Assembly: GCF_004801255.1 (NCBI RefSeq) | Contig: NZ_CP036295.1 | Span: 495,001 to 559,000 of the forward strand | Reading direction: 5' to 3' | DNA: 64,000 nt | Source: Desulfovibrio desulfuricans | Lineage (GTDB): Bacteria > Desulfobacterota > Desulfovibrionia > Desulfovibrionales > Desulfovibrionaceae | In this document: positions 19,455 through 27,203 of the stretch, in pieces | How the letters are laid out: every line of letters starts with the position of its first letter | How positions within the stretch are numbered: the first letter of the stretch is position 1 | Made by a program: the position numbers and the translations under genes | Notes under the pieces: generated by a model | The model's input: only the letters and a program-made list of their open reading frames with translations | Databases searched by the model: none | What the model was told of the DNA's origin: nothing

Positions 19455-19615
19455 TCGAATCCCACCCTCTTCTTCATTAATACATAATAAAAACGGCGAG
19501 TTGCTTTAGGTAGCAGCTCGTCGTTTTCGCGTCTAAAATGGGTATGTTTTTAGCGATGCGCGGCCATAATTACATACCGTCATACATGCTTTGGTTGATC
19601 TGTGCGAAAATTTGG
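19455..19615. repeat. att-like direct repeat, copy 2 (degenerate tRNA-Ser 3' end)
   Basis: It carries TCGAATCCCACCCTCT, then TCTTCATTAATACATAATAAAAACGGCG, broken here by position: the CCGCCA of the true tRNA is replaced by TCTTCA at 19471-19476. It then continues with the terminator hairpin and about 90 nt of flank as in 14035-14195. No tRNA 5' half precedes it. It marks the far edge of a 5.4-kb segment inserted at tRNA-Ser, or a scar of an earlier insertion. Confidence 0.72.
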
Positions 19616-19885
19616 TGGGATTCGAGGATAATAGCGAAGCCACTACAACAAAAAGACATCTGAGTAGATAGGGGCAGCTTTTTGCATTTAAAGTCGCTCA
19701 GGCCACCCCCGCTGAAAAAATGAGTTCACTTGTTCGGACCAGCCAACGGCAAAACTTGGCGTGTTCGGTTTAGCGGGGGCAGCTCCATAATCTGACTACA
19801 ATAACTTATTGTAACCTACTATAAAAATAATTATATTATAAAGAGACATGTTAGGTCATCTCTGCTAATCTTAGATAGGTTCATA
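19616..19885. other. Accessory intergenic DNA with dispersed repeat copy 1
   Basis: No gene is supported. 19724-19757 matches sequence at 20981 and 25568. The last 90 nt before the acyltransferase are AT-rich and likely promoter. Confidence 0.45.
19724..19757. repeat. Dispersed repeat C, copy 1
   Basis: GTTCACTTGTTCGGACCAGC followed by CAACGGCAAAACT. Related stretches at 20981-21048 and 25568-25642 have the pattern TCACT...CGGACCA..CAAC.GCAAAACTAAGGTGGAC. All are in the same orientation and close to transposase relics, so they are probably pieces of one lost mobile element. Confidence 0.6.
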
Positions 19886-20941
19886 ATGAACAAAATTGCT
19901 TCTATTCAAGTTCTACGGGCTATTGCCTCAATTATGGTGCTTATTCGCCATTCTCAGTCGCAACTGTCGGGATATGAAATTAAATATGGCCTCGAGCCAT
20001 CTTTTCTCAACAGTATTGATCCGCGTCAGCTTGGAGCTTCTGGGGTTGATATTTTTTTTGTAATAAGCGGCCTTGTCATGGCGCTAGTCACATACACCCC
20101 AAGAAGGGGCTTCGCAGAAATCTTGCCCTTTTTGCGAAAGCGAGTGGTTAGAATTTTTCCTCCGTATTGGTTATGGACTGGTGTGTTGATCGCTCTTCTA
20201 TTACTGCTGCCCTCCGCATTCAGCTCTCGTTCTTTCTCATTGAGAGATGCCTGCTTCTCCTTGTTTCTAATTCCGTATACGCCAACGCCTGGCAACACAG
20301 CACCTCTTATGGGGTTGGCCTGGACACTGTGGTATGAAATGTATTTTTACTTACTTGTAGCTGCAGGGCTTCTTGTCCCAGAAAAAATCTATCCTTGGGC
20401 ACTCGGCGGCTTCTTTTTTCTTTGTACGGTAGTGATCCCTTCGCCCGCAGGACCTGTCTGTGAGGTAATAACTAACCCCATCCTTTGGGAATTTTTCAGT
20501 GGATTTATCCTTGGGGTAATCTTTTCTCGGGGTGTGATTCTTAGTAGCGTTCTCAGTGCTACAATGATTGTGTTTTCGATAGCCTTGTTCATTTTGTCGA
20601 ATGTAAGCGCATTGCCGTTTGTTCGTTGGGTTTCATGGGGCGTTCCCTCAGTCCTACTCGTTGCAGGCCTGCTTTTTTTCGAAAGGGCAAAAAAAAATTT
20701 AACCTTCCCCGCATGGCTGGTCGCGCTTGGTGACAGTTCCTATAGCCTTTATCTCAGCCACCTTCTCGTATTGGCTGTTATTGGCAAGCTATTTGTTGTT
20801 GGTGGAATAGATAAGGTCGTGCCGTCTGATATTTTTATTTTCCTGTGCGTGATTGGGTGTATATCTGTAAATGAAATTATTTTTCGATTTACTGAAAGGC
20901 CGCTTCTTCGTCTGCTGCGCCACCAAAAACGTCTTAAATAA
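19886..20941 (+). CDS. Acyltransferase family 3 membrane protein
   Basis: A 351-aa integral membrane protein with about ten hydrophobic segments and the N-terminal family signature IQVLRAIASIMVLIRHSQ (catalytic-type His near residue 22), then GASGVDIFFVISGLVM. Such OafA/ExoZ-like enzymes transfer acetyl or other acyl groups to surface polysaccharides. No C-terminal SGNH domain is present. It is low in GC and stands alone on the plus strand in a region with polysaccharide genes, so O-antigen or exopolysaccharide acylation is likely (inference). Confidence 0.9.
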   Translation: MNKIASIQVLRAIASIMVLIRHSQSQLSGYEIKYGLEPSFLNSIDPRQLGASGVDIFFVISGLVMALVTYTPRRGFAEILPFLRKRVVRIFPPYWLWTGVLIALLLLLPSAFSSRSFSLRDACFSLFLIPYTPTPGNTAPLMGLAWTLWYEMYFYLLVAAGLLVPEKIYPWALGGFFFLCTVVIPSPAGPVCEVITNPILWEFFSGFILGVIFSRGVILSSVLSATMIVFSIALFILSNVSALPFVRWVSWGVPSVLLVAGLLFFERAKKNLTFPAWLVALGDSSYSLYLSHLLVLAVIGKLFVVGGIDKVVPSDIFIFLCVIGCISVNEIIFRFTERPLLRLLRHQKRLK

Positions 20942-20980
20942 CAGAAGTAATATACTCAACACCATAAAAATTAGAAGTAG

Positions 20981-21048
20981 GCTCACTTCCTCGGACCAGT
21001 CAACTGCAAAACTAAGGTGGACTGGCGATGCCGTCTTTTTGGGGGAAT
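20981..21048. repeat. Dispersed repeat C, copy 2
   Basis: GCTCACTTCCTCGGACCAGT, then CAACTGCAAAACTAAGGTGG, then GCGATGCCGTCTTTTTGGGG. It shares the longer right part (AAGGTGGAC...CCGTCTTT.TGGGG) with copy 3 at 25568-25642. It lies in the 335-nt gap between the acyltransferase and the GT9 gene; no gene is seen in the rest of that gap. Confidence 0.6.
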
Positions 21049-21276
21049 CAGAAGGAGCCCCAGATTTGTACTGCTAGTATATCTCCATCGGCTTTCTGCC
21101 GTCAAAGGGCTTGTGCGGATGTGTGGTCGGTACGTTTCTATTTAAGTCCGCAACAACGTACTTTCCTACGATTTCCTTTTGCTGTATTTATGGCTGTCAG
21201 TCTTTCGGTCGGGCAACCTGGCAACACGCGGGTTATTATCAACTTGCAGAGCTAGAGCGCAAAAACACTTTTTAGG

Positions 21277-22296
21277 ATGGCGATGTCTTTCTATCTAATC
21301 ATTAAACTCGGCGCGATTGGTGATGTTGCCATGGCAAGCATCATGGCGGCGGAGCTGCGAAAGGTAAAACCGGACGCTCGGCTGGTATGGGTTGTGGGCC
21401 GAGCAGCGAGGCCATTGCTGGAAGCGACGGGCATTGTAGATGAAATTATTACCGCCGACGAAGATGCTATCCTGCACGGCAGCCTGCCACAAAAAATCCG
21501 CGCGGTGTGGTCTGTCCTGCGCAAGCTGGGCAGACGCAAATTTGACCTTTGCCTGATTCCGTACCGAGACTGGCGGTATCACATCCTCCGCATTGGTGTG
21601 CGGTGCAAAGAAGTGCGTTCTTTTCGGCATGGCCGCTGGCTTATTCCTGGCCGCTATCATGGGTTTGAATACTCACGCTTGGCCCTTGGCAAAGATAGCG
21701 ATCCTGACGCTCCCATCGCATTGCCGCCGGTGCAATCCGCACCCTGCATTACTGAAGAAATGCCTGCCATACTGCTGGCGCCGGGAAGTCCCAGCCCTTT
21801 AGCCACAGACAGGATGCGGCAATGGCCGCTAGATTTTTATGTGCAACTGGCCAAAATGCTGTCTGAAAGTGGCCGCACGGTGGGGATTGTGGGGATTGAC
21901 AAGACGGGCAAGCTGGCCGAGGCCTTCAATAATTTACCAGTGGTGTCCTTTGTCAATCGTACAACTCTTCCAGAACTGCTGCACGTGCTCAAGCAGGCAC
22001 AATTGCTCGTAACGCACGATACCGGAACAATGCACTTGATGGGAATGTGCGGCGGTGCATGCGTGGCGTTGTTTGGCCCCACCCTCGCGAGTGAAAAGCT
22101 TTTTCCCGCCAGCAAAAATCTTGCGCTGCAGTCTTCCGTTTTTCTACCTTGCATGCCTTGCTATGATGGAAAGGAGTATGCGGAATGCAGCTATCTGCTC
22201 TGCATGCACAATATTACGCCGCAACAGGTTTTTCTGGCGGTATGCAACCATATGGAAAAATTATCCCACCCCGACAATGCAGGGGAAGAATCCTAG
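21277..22296 (+). CDS. Glycosyltransferase family 9 (heptosyltransferase-like)
   Basis: A 339-aa GT-B glycosyltransferase. The N-terminal IIKLGAIGDVAMAS is the family 9 opening, and the C-terminal half has LVTHDTGTMHLMGMCG and VALFGPT, the donor-binding region of ADP-heptose transferases. It probably adds a sugar to lipopolysaccharide core or a related glycan in the cytoplasm. ATG 21277 and an in-frame ATG 21283 are both possible; AGGA spacing favours 21283. Its 3' end overlaps the convergent flippase gene by 36 nt. Confidence 0.9.
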   Translation: MAMSFYLIIKLGAIGDVAMASIMAAELRKVKPDARLVWVVGRAARPLLEATGIVDEIITADEDAILHGSLPQKIRAVWSVLRKLGRRKFDLCLIPYRDWRYHILRIGVRCKEVRSFRHGRWLIPGRYHGFEYSRLALGKDSDPDAPIALPPVQSAPCITEEMPAILLAPGSPSPLATDRMRQWPLDFYVQLAKMLSESGRTVGIVGIDKTGKLAEAFNNLPVVSFVNRTTLPELLHVLKQAQLLVTHDTGTMHLMGMCGGACVALFGPTLASEKLFPASKNLALQSSVFLPCMPCYDGKEYAECSYLLCMHNITPQQVFLAVCNHMEKLSHPDNAGEES

Positions 22297-23568
22297 CCGG
22301 CGTTGAATAAACACGGCCTGTCCTACCGCTTGCGTTACCGTGCTGATTGCAACGGCAGCCGCAGCTCCTTCAAGTCCGTATGAGGGGATAAGCAGCCCCC
22401 CCAGAGCCATCACTGCCGCCGCCAGCCCCACAGCAATGCAGTGCTCCCTGCTGTGACCTGTGGTTATCAGGGTAATGCTGGTAGGTCCAAATATTAGCGC
22501 CAGCATTTCTCCGGCCGCGAGTATGCGCAGCGCACTGGTGCCTTGCACAAAATCCGCCCCAAGCAAACCAAGAATGGGCGAAGCCAAAAGCGCAACGCTC
22601 CCCAGCACAACAGCCGTAAGCCCGGCAATGAGGCGCGTACCATTGCGGTAATATGCCGCAATTTCGTTCATATCGCCTTTTTTTTGCAACACGGCGATCT
22701 TGGGGCCAATAACGGTGCAGCAGGCTGTCTGGATATTTGAACCAAGCAGGGCCAGCTTTTGCGCCATGGCAAAAACGCCCACAGACGTAGCTGAGGCCCA
22801 AGCTCCCAGAAAAAGAATGCCCGCCTTCGCAACCACTAGAGACAGGGCGGAAGCAATAAACAGCGGCATGCCCAGCTTAAGCAGGTTGGCAAATGCAGGC
22901 GGGTCTTGCTGGTGCGCACCAGCAAACAGGCGCGCAGACATGCCGCAGCCAGCAAAATAGGCAACCCAACTTGCCAGGGCAAACCCCATGGCAGCACCGG
23001 TTACCCCGTAGGGGATGGCCAGGGGCAAACTCAGGCACAGAGCCGCGCCAAACACCAGTACCCCGCCGCCATCGCCCTGAAGCATTTGAGATGCCCTGAT
23101 GCAGCTTGCGCCTTTGAGGGTTTCAGCCTGCAAAAAAAGCAGCGTCTGCGGTATCAGCCCCGCTGTCATGGCAATAAGAGGCATATAAAGATCTGGCTTG
23201 CCAAAAACCTCGGTGCAAAACCATTGACCCAAGACGGCAATGCCAATGGTTAGTGTCAGGGCCATGCCTCCGGCAAACAAATTGGCCTGTCGACACCATG
23301 CCGCAAGCACTCCCATTTGGCCACTGGACGAGTACAGGGCCGCATGGCGCAACAGCACATAGTCAAGTCCAAACCGGCCCAAAAATGATGCAGATATCAC
23401 TATGGCAAAAGCCAGGGCAAACAGTCCAAGCCCGTCGCTACCCAGCATTCTTGCCAGCACAAAATGAAGCAGATAGCTGAAAACAACGGCAAAGCCCTTG
23501 CAAAAAACGGCTATGCACATGCCCTGCAAAATTTTGTTGGTATCTCTACTGCCGGTCAGTTTTGGCAT
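22261..23568 (-). CDS. Polysaccharide flippase (Wzx/MOP superfamily)
   Basis: A 435-aa membrane protein with about 12-14 hydrophobic segments. The N-terminus KILQGMCIAVFCKGFAVV, then LLHFVLARMLG and LGLFALAF, is typical of polysaccharide biosynthesis export proteins that flip lipid-linked repeat units. ATG 23568 is chosen because AGAGG precedes it and it gives a 13-nt overlap with the upstream polymerase gene; a longer open frame to 23610 lies inside that gene. Its stop lies 36 nt inside the convergent GT9 gene. Confidence 0.88.
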   Translation of the reverse strand: MPKLTGSRDTNKILQGMCIAVFCKGFAVVFSYLLHFVLARMLGSDGLGLFALAFAIVISASFLGRFGLDYVLLRHAALYSSSGQMGVLAAWCRQANLFAGGMALTLTIGIAVLGQWFCTEVFGKPDLYMPLIAMTAGLIPQTLLFLQAETLKGASCIRASQMLQGDGGGVLVFGAALCLSLPLAIPYGVTGAAMGFALASWVAYFAGCGMSARLFAGAHQQDPPAFANLLKLGMPLFIASALSLVVAKAGILFLGAWASATSVGVFAMAQKLALLGSNIQTACCTVIGPKIAVLQKKGDMNEIAAYYRNGTRLIAGLTAVVLGSVALLASPILGLLGADFVQGTSALRILAAGEMLALIFGPTSITLITTGHSREHCIAVGLAAAVMALGGLLIPSYGLEGAAAAVAISTVTQAVGQAVFIQRRLGFFPCIVGVG

Positions 23569-24965
23569 GCCAACCTCTTGAACAGCCTCTCCATAGCCCA
23601 AGCCGCGCAAGTTACCACCACCACTCCATAAAAAATGCCATAAAAGTCAGACACCATGACAGTAAGCAACGAAATTAAAAAAAACATTACCCAGCCACCT
23701 GAGCAATTTTGAATCGTTCTTTGCCTGCACCGCCATGCCCCCAAGAGTATCCCCAGAACAACGCCAAACAGGATAACTCCAACAAGGCCTCCATTAAGAT
23801 ATGCTTCACCAACAAACGTAGGCCTCAGGCCCCCATATGTTGGAGCAATGGGCGAAGTCTCGTTCAAAGAGAACACCTCAAGAGAGTACCGGCCAAAGCC
23901 GTAGGTTTCTCTGAAAGGAAAAATTGAGCTTGGTACAAAGGATAATAGCGCTGAAAGATACGTTTTTCCCCAGCAAAAGGGCACGTCATGCGTATTCATA
24001 GACTGAATTAACAGTGCCGCATCACTAATTTCGGGGAATACTCTTGACAGAGAATCCAGCCCTGATCGGATACGTGAGAGGGTTAAAATACAAAAAGTGG
24101 CGCCACAGAAAGCGATTGTAATCAATGCGGGCAAAAGGCGTTTTTTTGCGGGCCAGAAGAAGGTTATTCTTATGCCGATAAACAGCACAAGCGCACAGAA
24201 GTCTCCACGTGAACCACTGCCAAGCACGCATAGCAGGGTTAATGTTACGCAAAAAAAAGCTGTGATTTTTCTTTTTAAGGATAGGTTGTTGTTGATCAGG
24301 ACTATAATATACATGGATGAAATCATGGAAACGGCAGAAAAAACTCTAAAGGCAAAGCGAAAAAGATTGTTGGTAAACGGGCCATTAAAGAACTGATAAC
24401 GAGCCAGGGGGGGATTGTCAGAAAAAAAGGGAATGCTGCCAAAATAAGCGTAGATCATGCAAAGACCAACGCATGAACCTGCGCATAGTGCAAAAATGGT
24501 ATGCCAGAAGCTGTGCGATGCAAAATGCTCAGGGGATACTGCCCAACAGAATTTTTCAACACCCTGCGAAATCCCTTGAGCCCTGGTGCCAATATGCATC
24601 CCCGCCCTCAGAGCCAGATAGCCGATAAGCAGCAGCCACAAAAATTGAACAGTCGCACTCGGTACAGGCCCCGGGGAATATATCTGACCAAAAAAATTCC
24701 ACACGCCCAGGCTGCAGGCCAACAGCCACCCGGCAGCGATCAATGTCGGCCAGTTGTCTTCACAGAGTCCCCATTGCGTGCCTGCGATAATCAATTCTAT
24801 CCACAGCATGTAAAGAGCTATGGTTATAAATGTGTCCGTGTTCTCTAAAAAATACCCTGCAAATAGTGCAGCGCTTGCACAAGCCAGCAACCAATGGCTC
24901 GTCCACTGAAGCAGCGACTGTTTTTCCTGTAGAGGGTCAAAAAAATTGATTCGCAATAATTTCAT
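23556..24965 (-). CDS. O-antigen/oligosaccharide repeat-unit polymerase (Wzy-like)
   Basis: A 469-aa membrane protein with about 11-12 hydrophobic segments and a large non-membrane loop near residues 280-390. That loop holds SALLSFVPSSIFPFRETYGFGRYSLE and TFVGEAYLNGG, a pattern seen in Wzy-type polymerases that join repeat units in the periplasm. It overlaps the flippase gene by 13 nt, so polymerase and flippase form a minus-strand pair. The start is uncertain: ATG 24965 lacks a clear ribosome-binding site, and a GTG at 25034 would add 23 residues. A transposase relic lies just upstream. Confidence 0.8.
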   Translation of the reverse strand: MKLLRINFFDPLQEKQSLLQWTSHWLLACASAALFAGYFLENTDTFITIALYMLWIELIIAGTQWGLCEDNWPTLIAAGWLLACSLGVWNFFGQIYSPGPVPSATVQFLWLLLIGYLALRAGMHIGTRAQGISQGVEKFCWAVSPEHFASHSFWHTIFALCAGSCVGLCMIYAYFGSIPFFSDNPPLARYQFFNGPFTNNLFRFAFRVFSAVSMISSMYIIVLINNNLSLKRKITAFFCVTLTLLCVLGSGSRGDFCALVLFIGIRITFFWPAKKRLLPALITIAFCGATFCILTLSRIRSGLDSLSRVFPEISDAALLIQSMNTHDVPFCWGKTYLSALLSFVPSSIFPFRETYGFGRYSLEVFSLNETSPIAPTYGGLRPTFVGEAYLNGGLVGVILFGVVLGILLGAWRCRQRTIQNCSGGWVMFFLISLLTVMVSDFYGIFYGVVVVTCAAWAMERLFKRLACQN

Positions 24966-25059
24966 CAGATTGACCGAGCTTGCCTGGATGTTGGAGATTA
25001 TCTTGTCTGTCAGCAAGAGGTGACCTTGCCCCACTGCGTATGCACCTGTAAATTAGTGA

Positions 25060-25535
25060 TTTCCAAAGGTCCGCAGGGTATATTTTTCATGGAATTCTTT
25101 CGGTGTCAGACAGCCCTATAAGCTGTGTGGCCGCTGTTGGTATATCCTGTCGCCAGGCTTCAAGGGGTCTGGGCGTCGTGCCTGATAGAAACATGTTCTG
25201 GTTTAAACTTCATTATGGAATTTTTCGTTAACGTATTCAGTATGTCCATTGTCCGCGACTCCCCGGACGAGTAAACTCTATCCGCGCACCGTGTCAAAAG
25301 CCCATGCATCCAGGACCTTATCGCGAAGTTCTGGGCCGTATCAACGTTGCTCGCTGCGGCAACCTTCCTTGGAGGCGTGGTTTTTCAGGTACGCGCACGA
25401 CCCGAATTCCTGGCAACGACATATCCACTTCAGGCGCAGGGCTTGAACGATCACACAGATCAGCCATCGTCAAAATCCGGCTGCGCCGTCCCCCCGCAAG
25501 GGCATCGCTTACAAAATCCATCGTCTATTGCTCAT
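25060..25535 (-). pseudogene. IS3-family transposase (OrfB) relic, inverted copy
   Basis: On the minus strand it reads MDFVSDALAGGRRSRILTMAD, EVDMSLPGIRVVRV, RIEFTRPG, DNGHTEYVNEKFHNE and LEAWRQD, with frameshifts and stops between the pieces. This is the DDE core of an IS3-family (IS407-like) OrfB. It is homologous to the 17085-17530 relic but points the other way and keeps a longer 5' part. No intact terminal repeats were recognised. Confidence 0.85.
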
Positions 25536-25567
25536 CCGGGCCGCAGGGCCAGCCTGAACAGAAGTGG

Positions 25568-25642
25568 GTTCACTGCACGAACCATTCAACGGCAAAACTA
25601 AGGTGGACAGCTTTATGGCTATACCGTCTTTCTGGGGCAAGA
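25568..25642. repeat. Dispersed repeat C, copy 3
   Basis: GTTCACTGCACGAACCATTC, then AACGGCAAAACTAAGGTGGAC, then ATACCGTCTTTCTGGGGCAA. It is the longest match to copy 2 (20981-21048) and directly adjoins the transposase relic. Confidence 0.6.
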
Positions 25643-25988
25643 CAGAGGGGAACTTCCTCGGCTTGAATGCGATGCCGTCCAGCCACACCGCAAAAAGCGG
25701 CGGGCCGCTTTAACGGCAGTTCGCCGCTTTTCGTCTGTATGTGGCACAAATTCATTAACAAATGCCGCAGGGTATGAACCCCGGCGGGTTTGACCAGCGC
25801 AGTGTTTCAGGGGGCTGCATCATCCCTGATGGTTCGTCTGCGGGGTGGGTGCGGCACTACAGGTTAGGGTTGAAAAAGATGGCCTTAACCGGGCAGCCGT
25901 GTTGCTGGCGCGTTTACACTTCCATAAAAATGGAGATTCCCATTTCCTTCAAGGGGCACCTGTCAGATCAAGTCGAAACTAGTTCATA
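25643..25988. other. Intergenic region with a strong hairpin
   Basis: AAAAGCGGCG (25693-25702) pairs with CGCCGCTTTT (25722-25731), a terminator-like hairpin whose gene appears to be gone. The plus-strand 89-codon frame 25762-26031 has no ribosome-binding site or family resemblance. Nothing else is recognised. Confidence 0.45.
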
Positions 25989-26768
25989 TTATGGCAACGG
26001 CAACAGATCATGTCCCGTCAGCTGCGCCTGAAAAAATGCCAGAGTGCGCTGTTCCGCATCCGCGGCGGTCGCGCCGCCAAAGCCGTGCCCCGCGCCCGGG
26101 TATACCACCATCTCCGCTGATTGGCCCAGGCTGCGGGTCATGTCTACCAGTTCCTTGCCGCGCTCCATGGGCACGGTGGCGTCGGCGTCGCCGTGCAGTT
26201 CCAGCAGGGGCGGCATGTGGGCGGGGCTGCGTTTGTCGGGGCTGCGCGTTGGGGAAATGCCCCCGTAAAAAACCACCAGCGCCGAAACCCTGTCGTCCCT
26301 GCTGGCGACATCAGCGCCCAAAAAGCCCCCCTGCGAGTACCCCACCAAGCCAACGGCGCGAGTATTGCGGCCATCCGCGAGGATAGACGTGACCACATCG
26401 CTGACCATCAGCGACCATGCCATTATCCTTTTGGCAAAATTTGCGCGGCGCTGTTCAACAGTTTTAGCGCAGGCCGCATCCTGCCCGTTGTAGTAAGACA
26501 GCAGATATGCGTTGAAGCCCGCTCGCGCCAGGCTGGCCGCATTGCGTTCGTAAAACGTCCGAAATTTTTCTAGCCCCTGGCTGCCGTGCAGAATAACGAC
26601 GGCAGCGTGCCGGCCTTGGTCGGCGGCAAAAAAAGCCTTAACCGCGACCGCCCCCTGAGACGTGGCTTGGGTGGTCTCGCGTATCTGTATGTCGGCAGCA
26701 TGCGCCCGCACACTCCAGGCAAGGAAAACTGCCAGGCAAGACCAGCAAAAAATTTTGGCGCTGTGCAT
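25989..26768 (-). CDS. Secreted dienelactone-hydrolase-family alpha/beta hydrolase
   Basis: A 259-aa protein with a signal peptide (MHSAKIFCWSCLAVFLAWSV, cleavage after AHA), so probably periplasmic. The alpha/beta hydrolase core shows VVILHGSQG, the nucleophile elbow VGYSQGG, ELHGDADATVP (Asp) and GAGHGFGG (His). The family often has cysteine as nucleophile; serine is seen here. The substrate is unknown. ATG 26768 gives the cleanest signal peptide; in-frame ATGs at 26798 and 26807 would lengthen it by 10-13 residues, and the ribosome-binding site does not decide. Confidence 0.8.
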   Translation of the reverse strand: MHSAKIFCWSCLAVFLAWSVRAHAADIQIRETTQATSQGAVAVKAFFAADQGRHAAVVILHGSQGLEKFRTFYERNAASLARAGFNAYLLSYYNGQDAACAKTVEQRRANFAKRIMAWSLMVSDVVTSILADGRNTRAVGLVGYSQGGFLGADVASRDDRVSALVVFYGGISPTRSPDKRSPAHMPPLLELHGDADATVPMERGKELVDMTRSLGQSAEMVVYPGAGHGFGGATAADAEQRTLAFFQAQLTGHDLLPLP

Positions 26769-27203
26769 ATTGCAGCTCGTGGATAAAAGGAAAATCATCG
26801 GGTTCATACCCCCGGTTACGCTCATCAGGCGCGCAGCACAAGGCAGGCAGGTAGCCCTGGGGCGCTCCAGGCAAGCCCTTGCGAGGCGTCGCACGGTGGC
26901 TGTCAGGACTTGTGCCTACCTGCCTGCAAAATTCTGCGCGCAGTATCGCGCAGAGCGCGCATAACGCTGTCTGCACGCTACCGCTGCATACCCCCCGCGC
27001 CGCCTCCCTGCCGCATCGGGTGCGTGCACTATCCCGTGTTTCTCGGCATTTTGCAGGCCCGTTGCGTCAGTTTCGTCGCTGGGGTAATGATACGCTTCTG
27101 CGGGGGCGTAGCGGCGGGCGTTGTAGCGCGCGGCGCGCAGCCCCCAGCGGATCGCACAGACAGCATCCGCAGGGTACGGCCCTCAGCGGACTCATATCAA
27201 GAG

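Noticed and set aside
19455..19480. Second tRNA-Ser gene
   Set aside because: Only the T-arm/acceptor 3' side is present, with a damaged acceptor and no 5' half; treated as an att-like scar.
25762..26031. 89-codon plus-strand ORF in the gap before the hydrolase
   Set aside because: It has no ribosome-binding site, no motif and mixed composition, and it overlaps the hydrolase 3' end.
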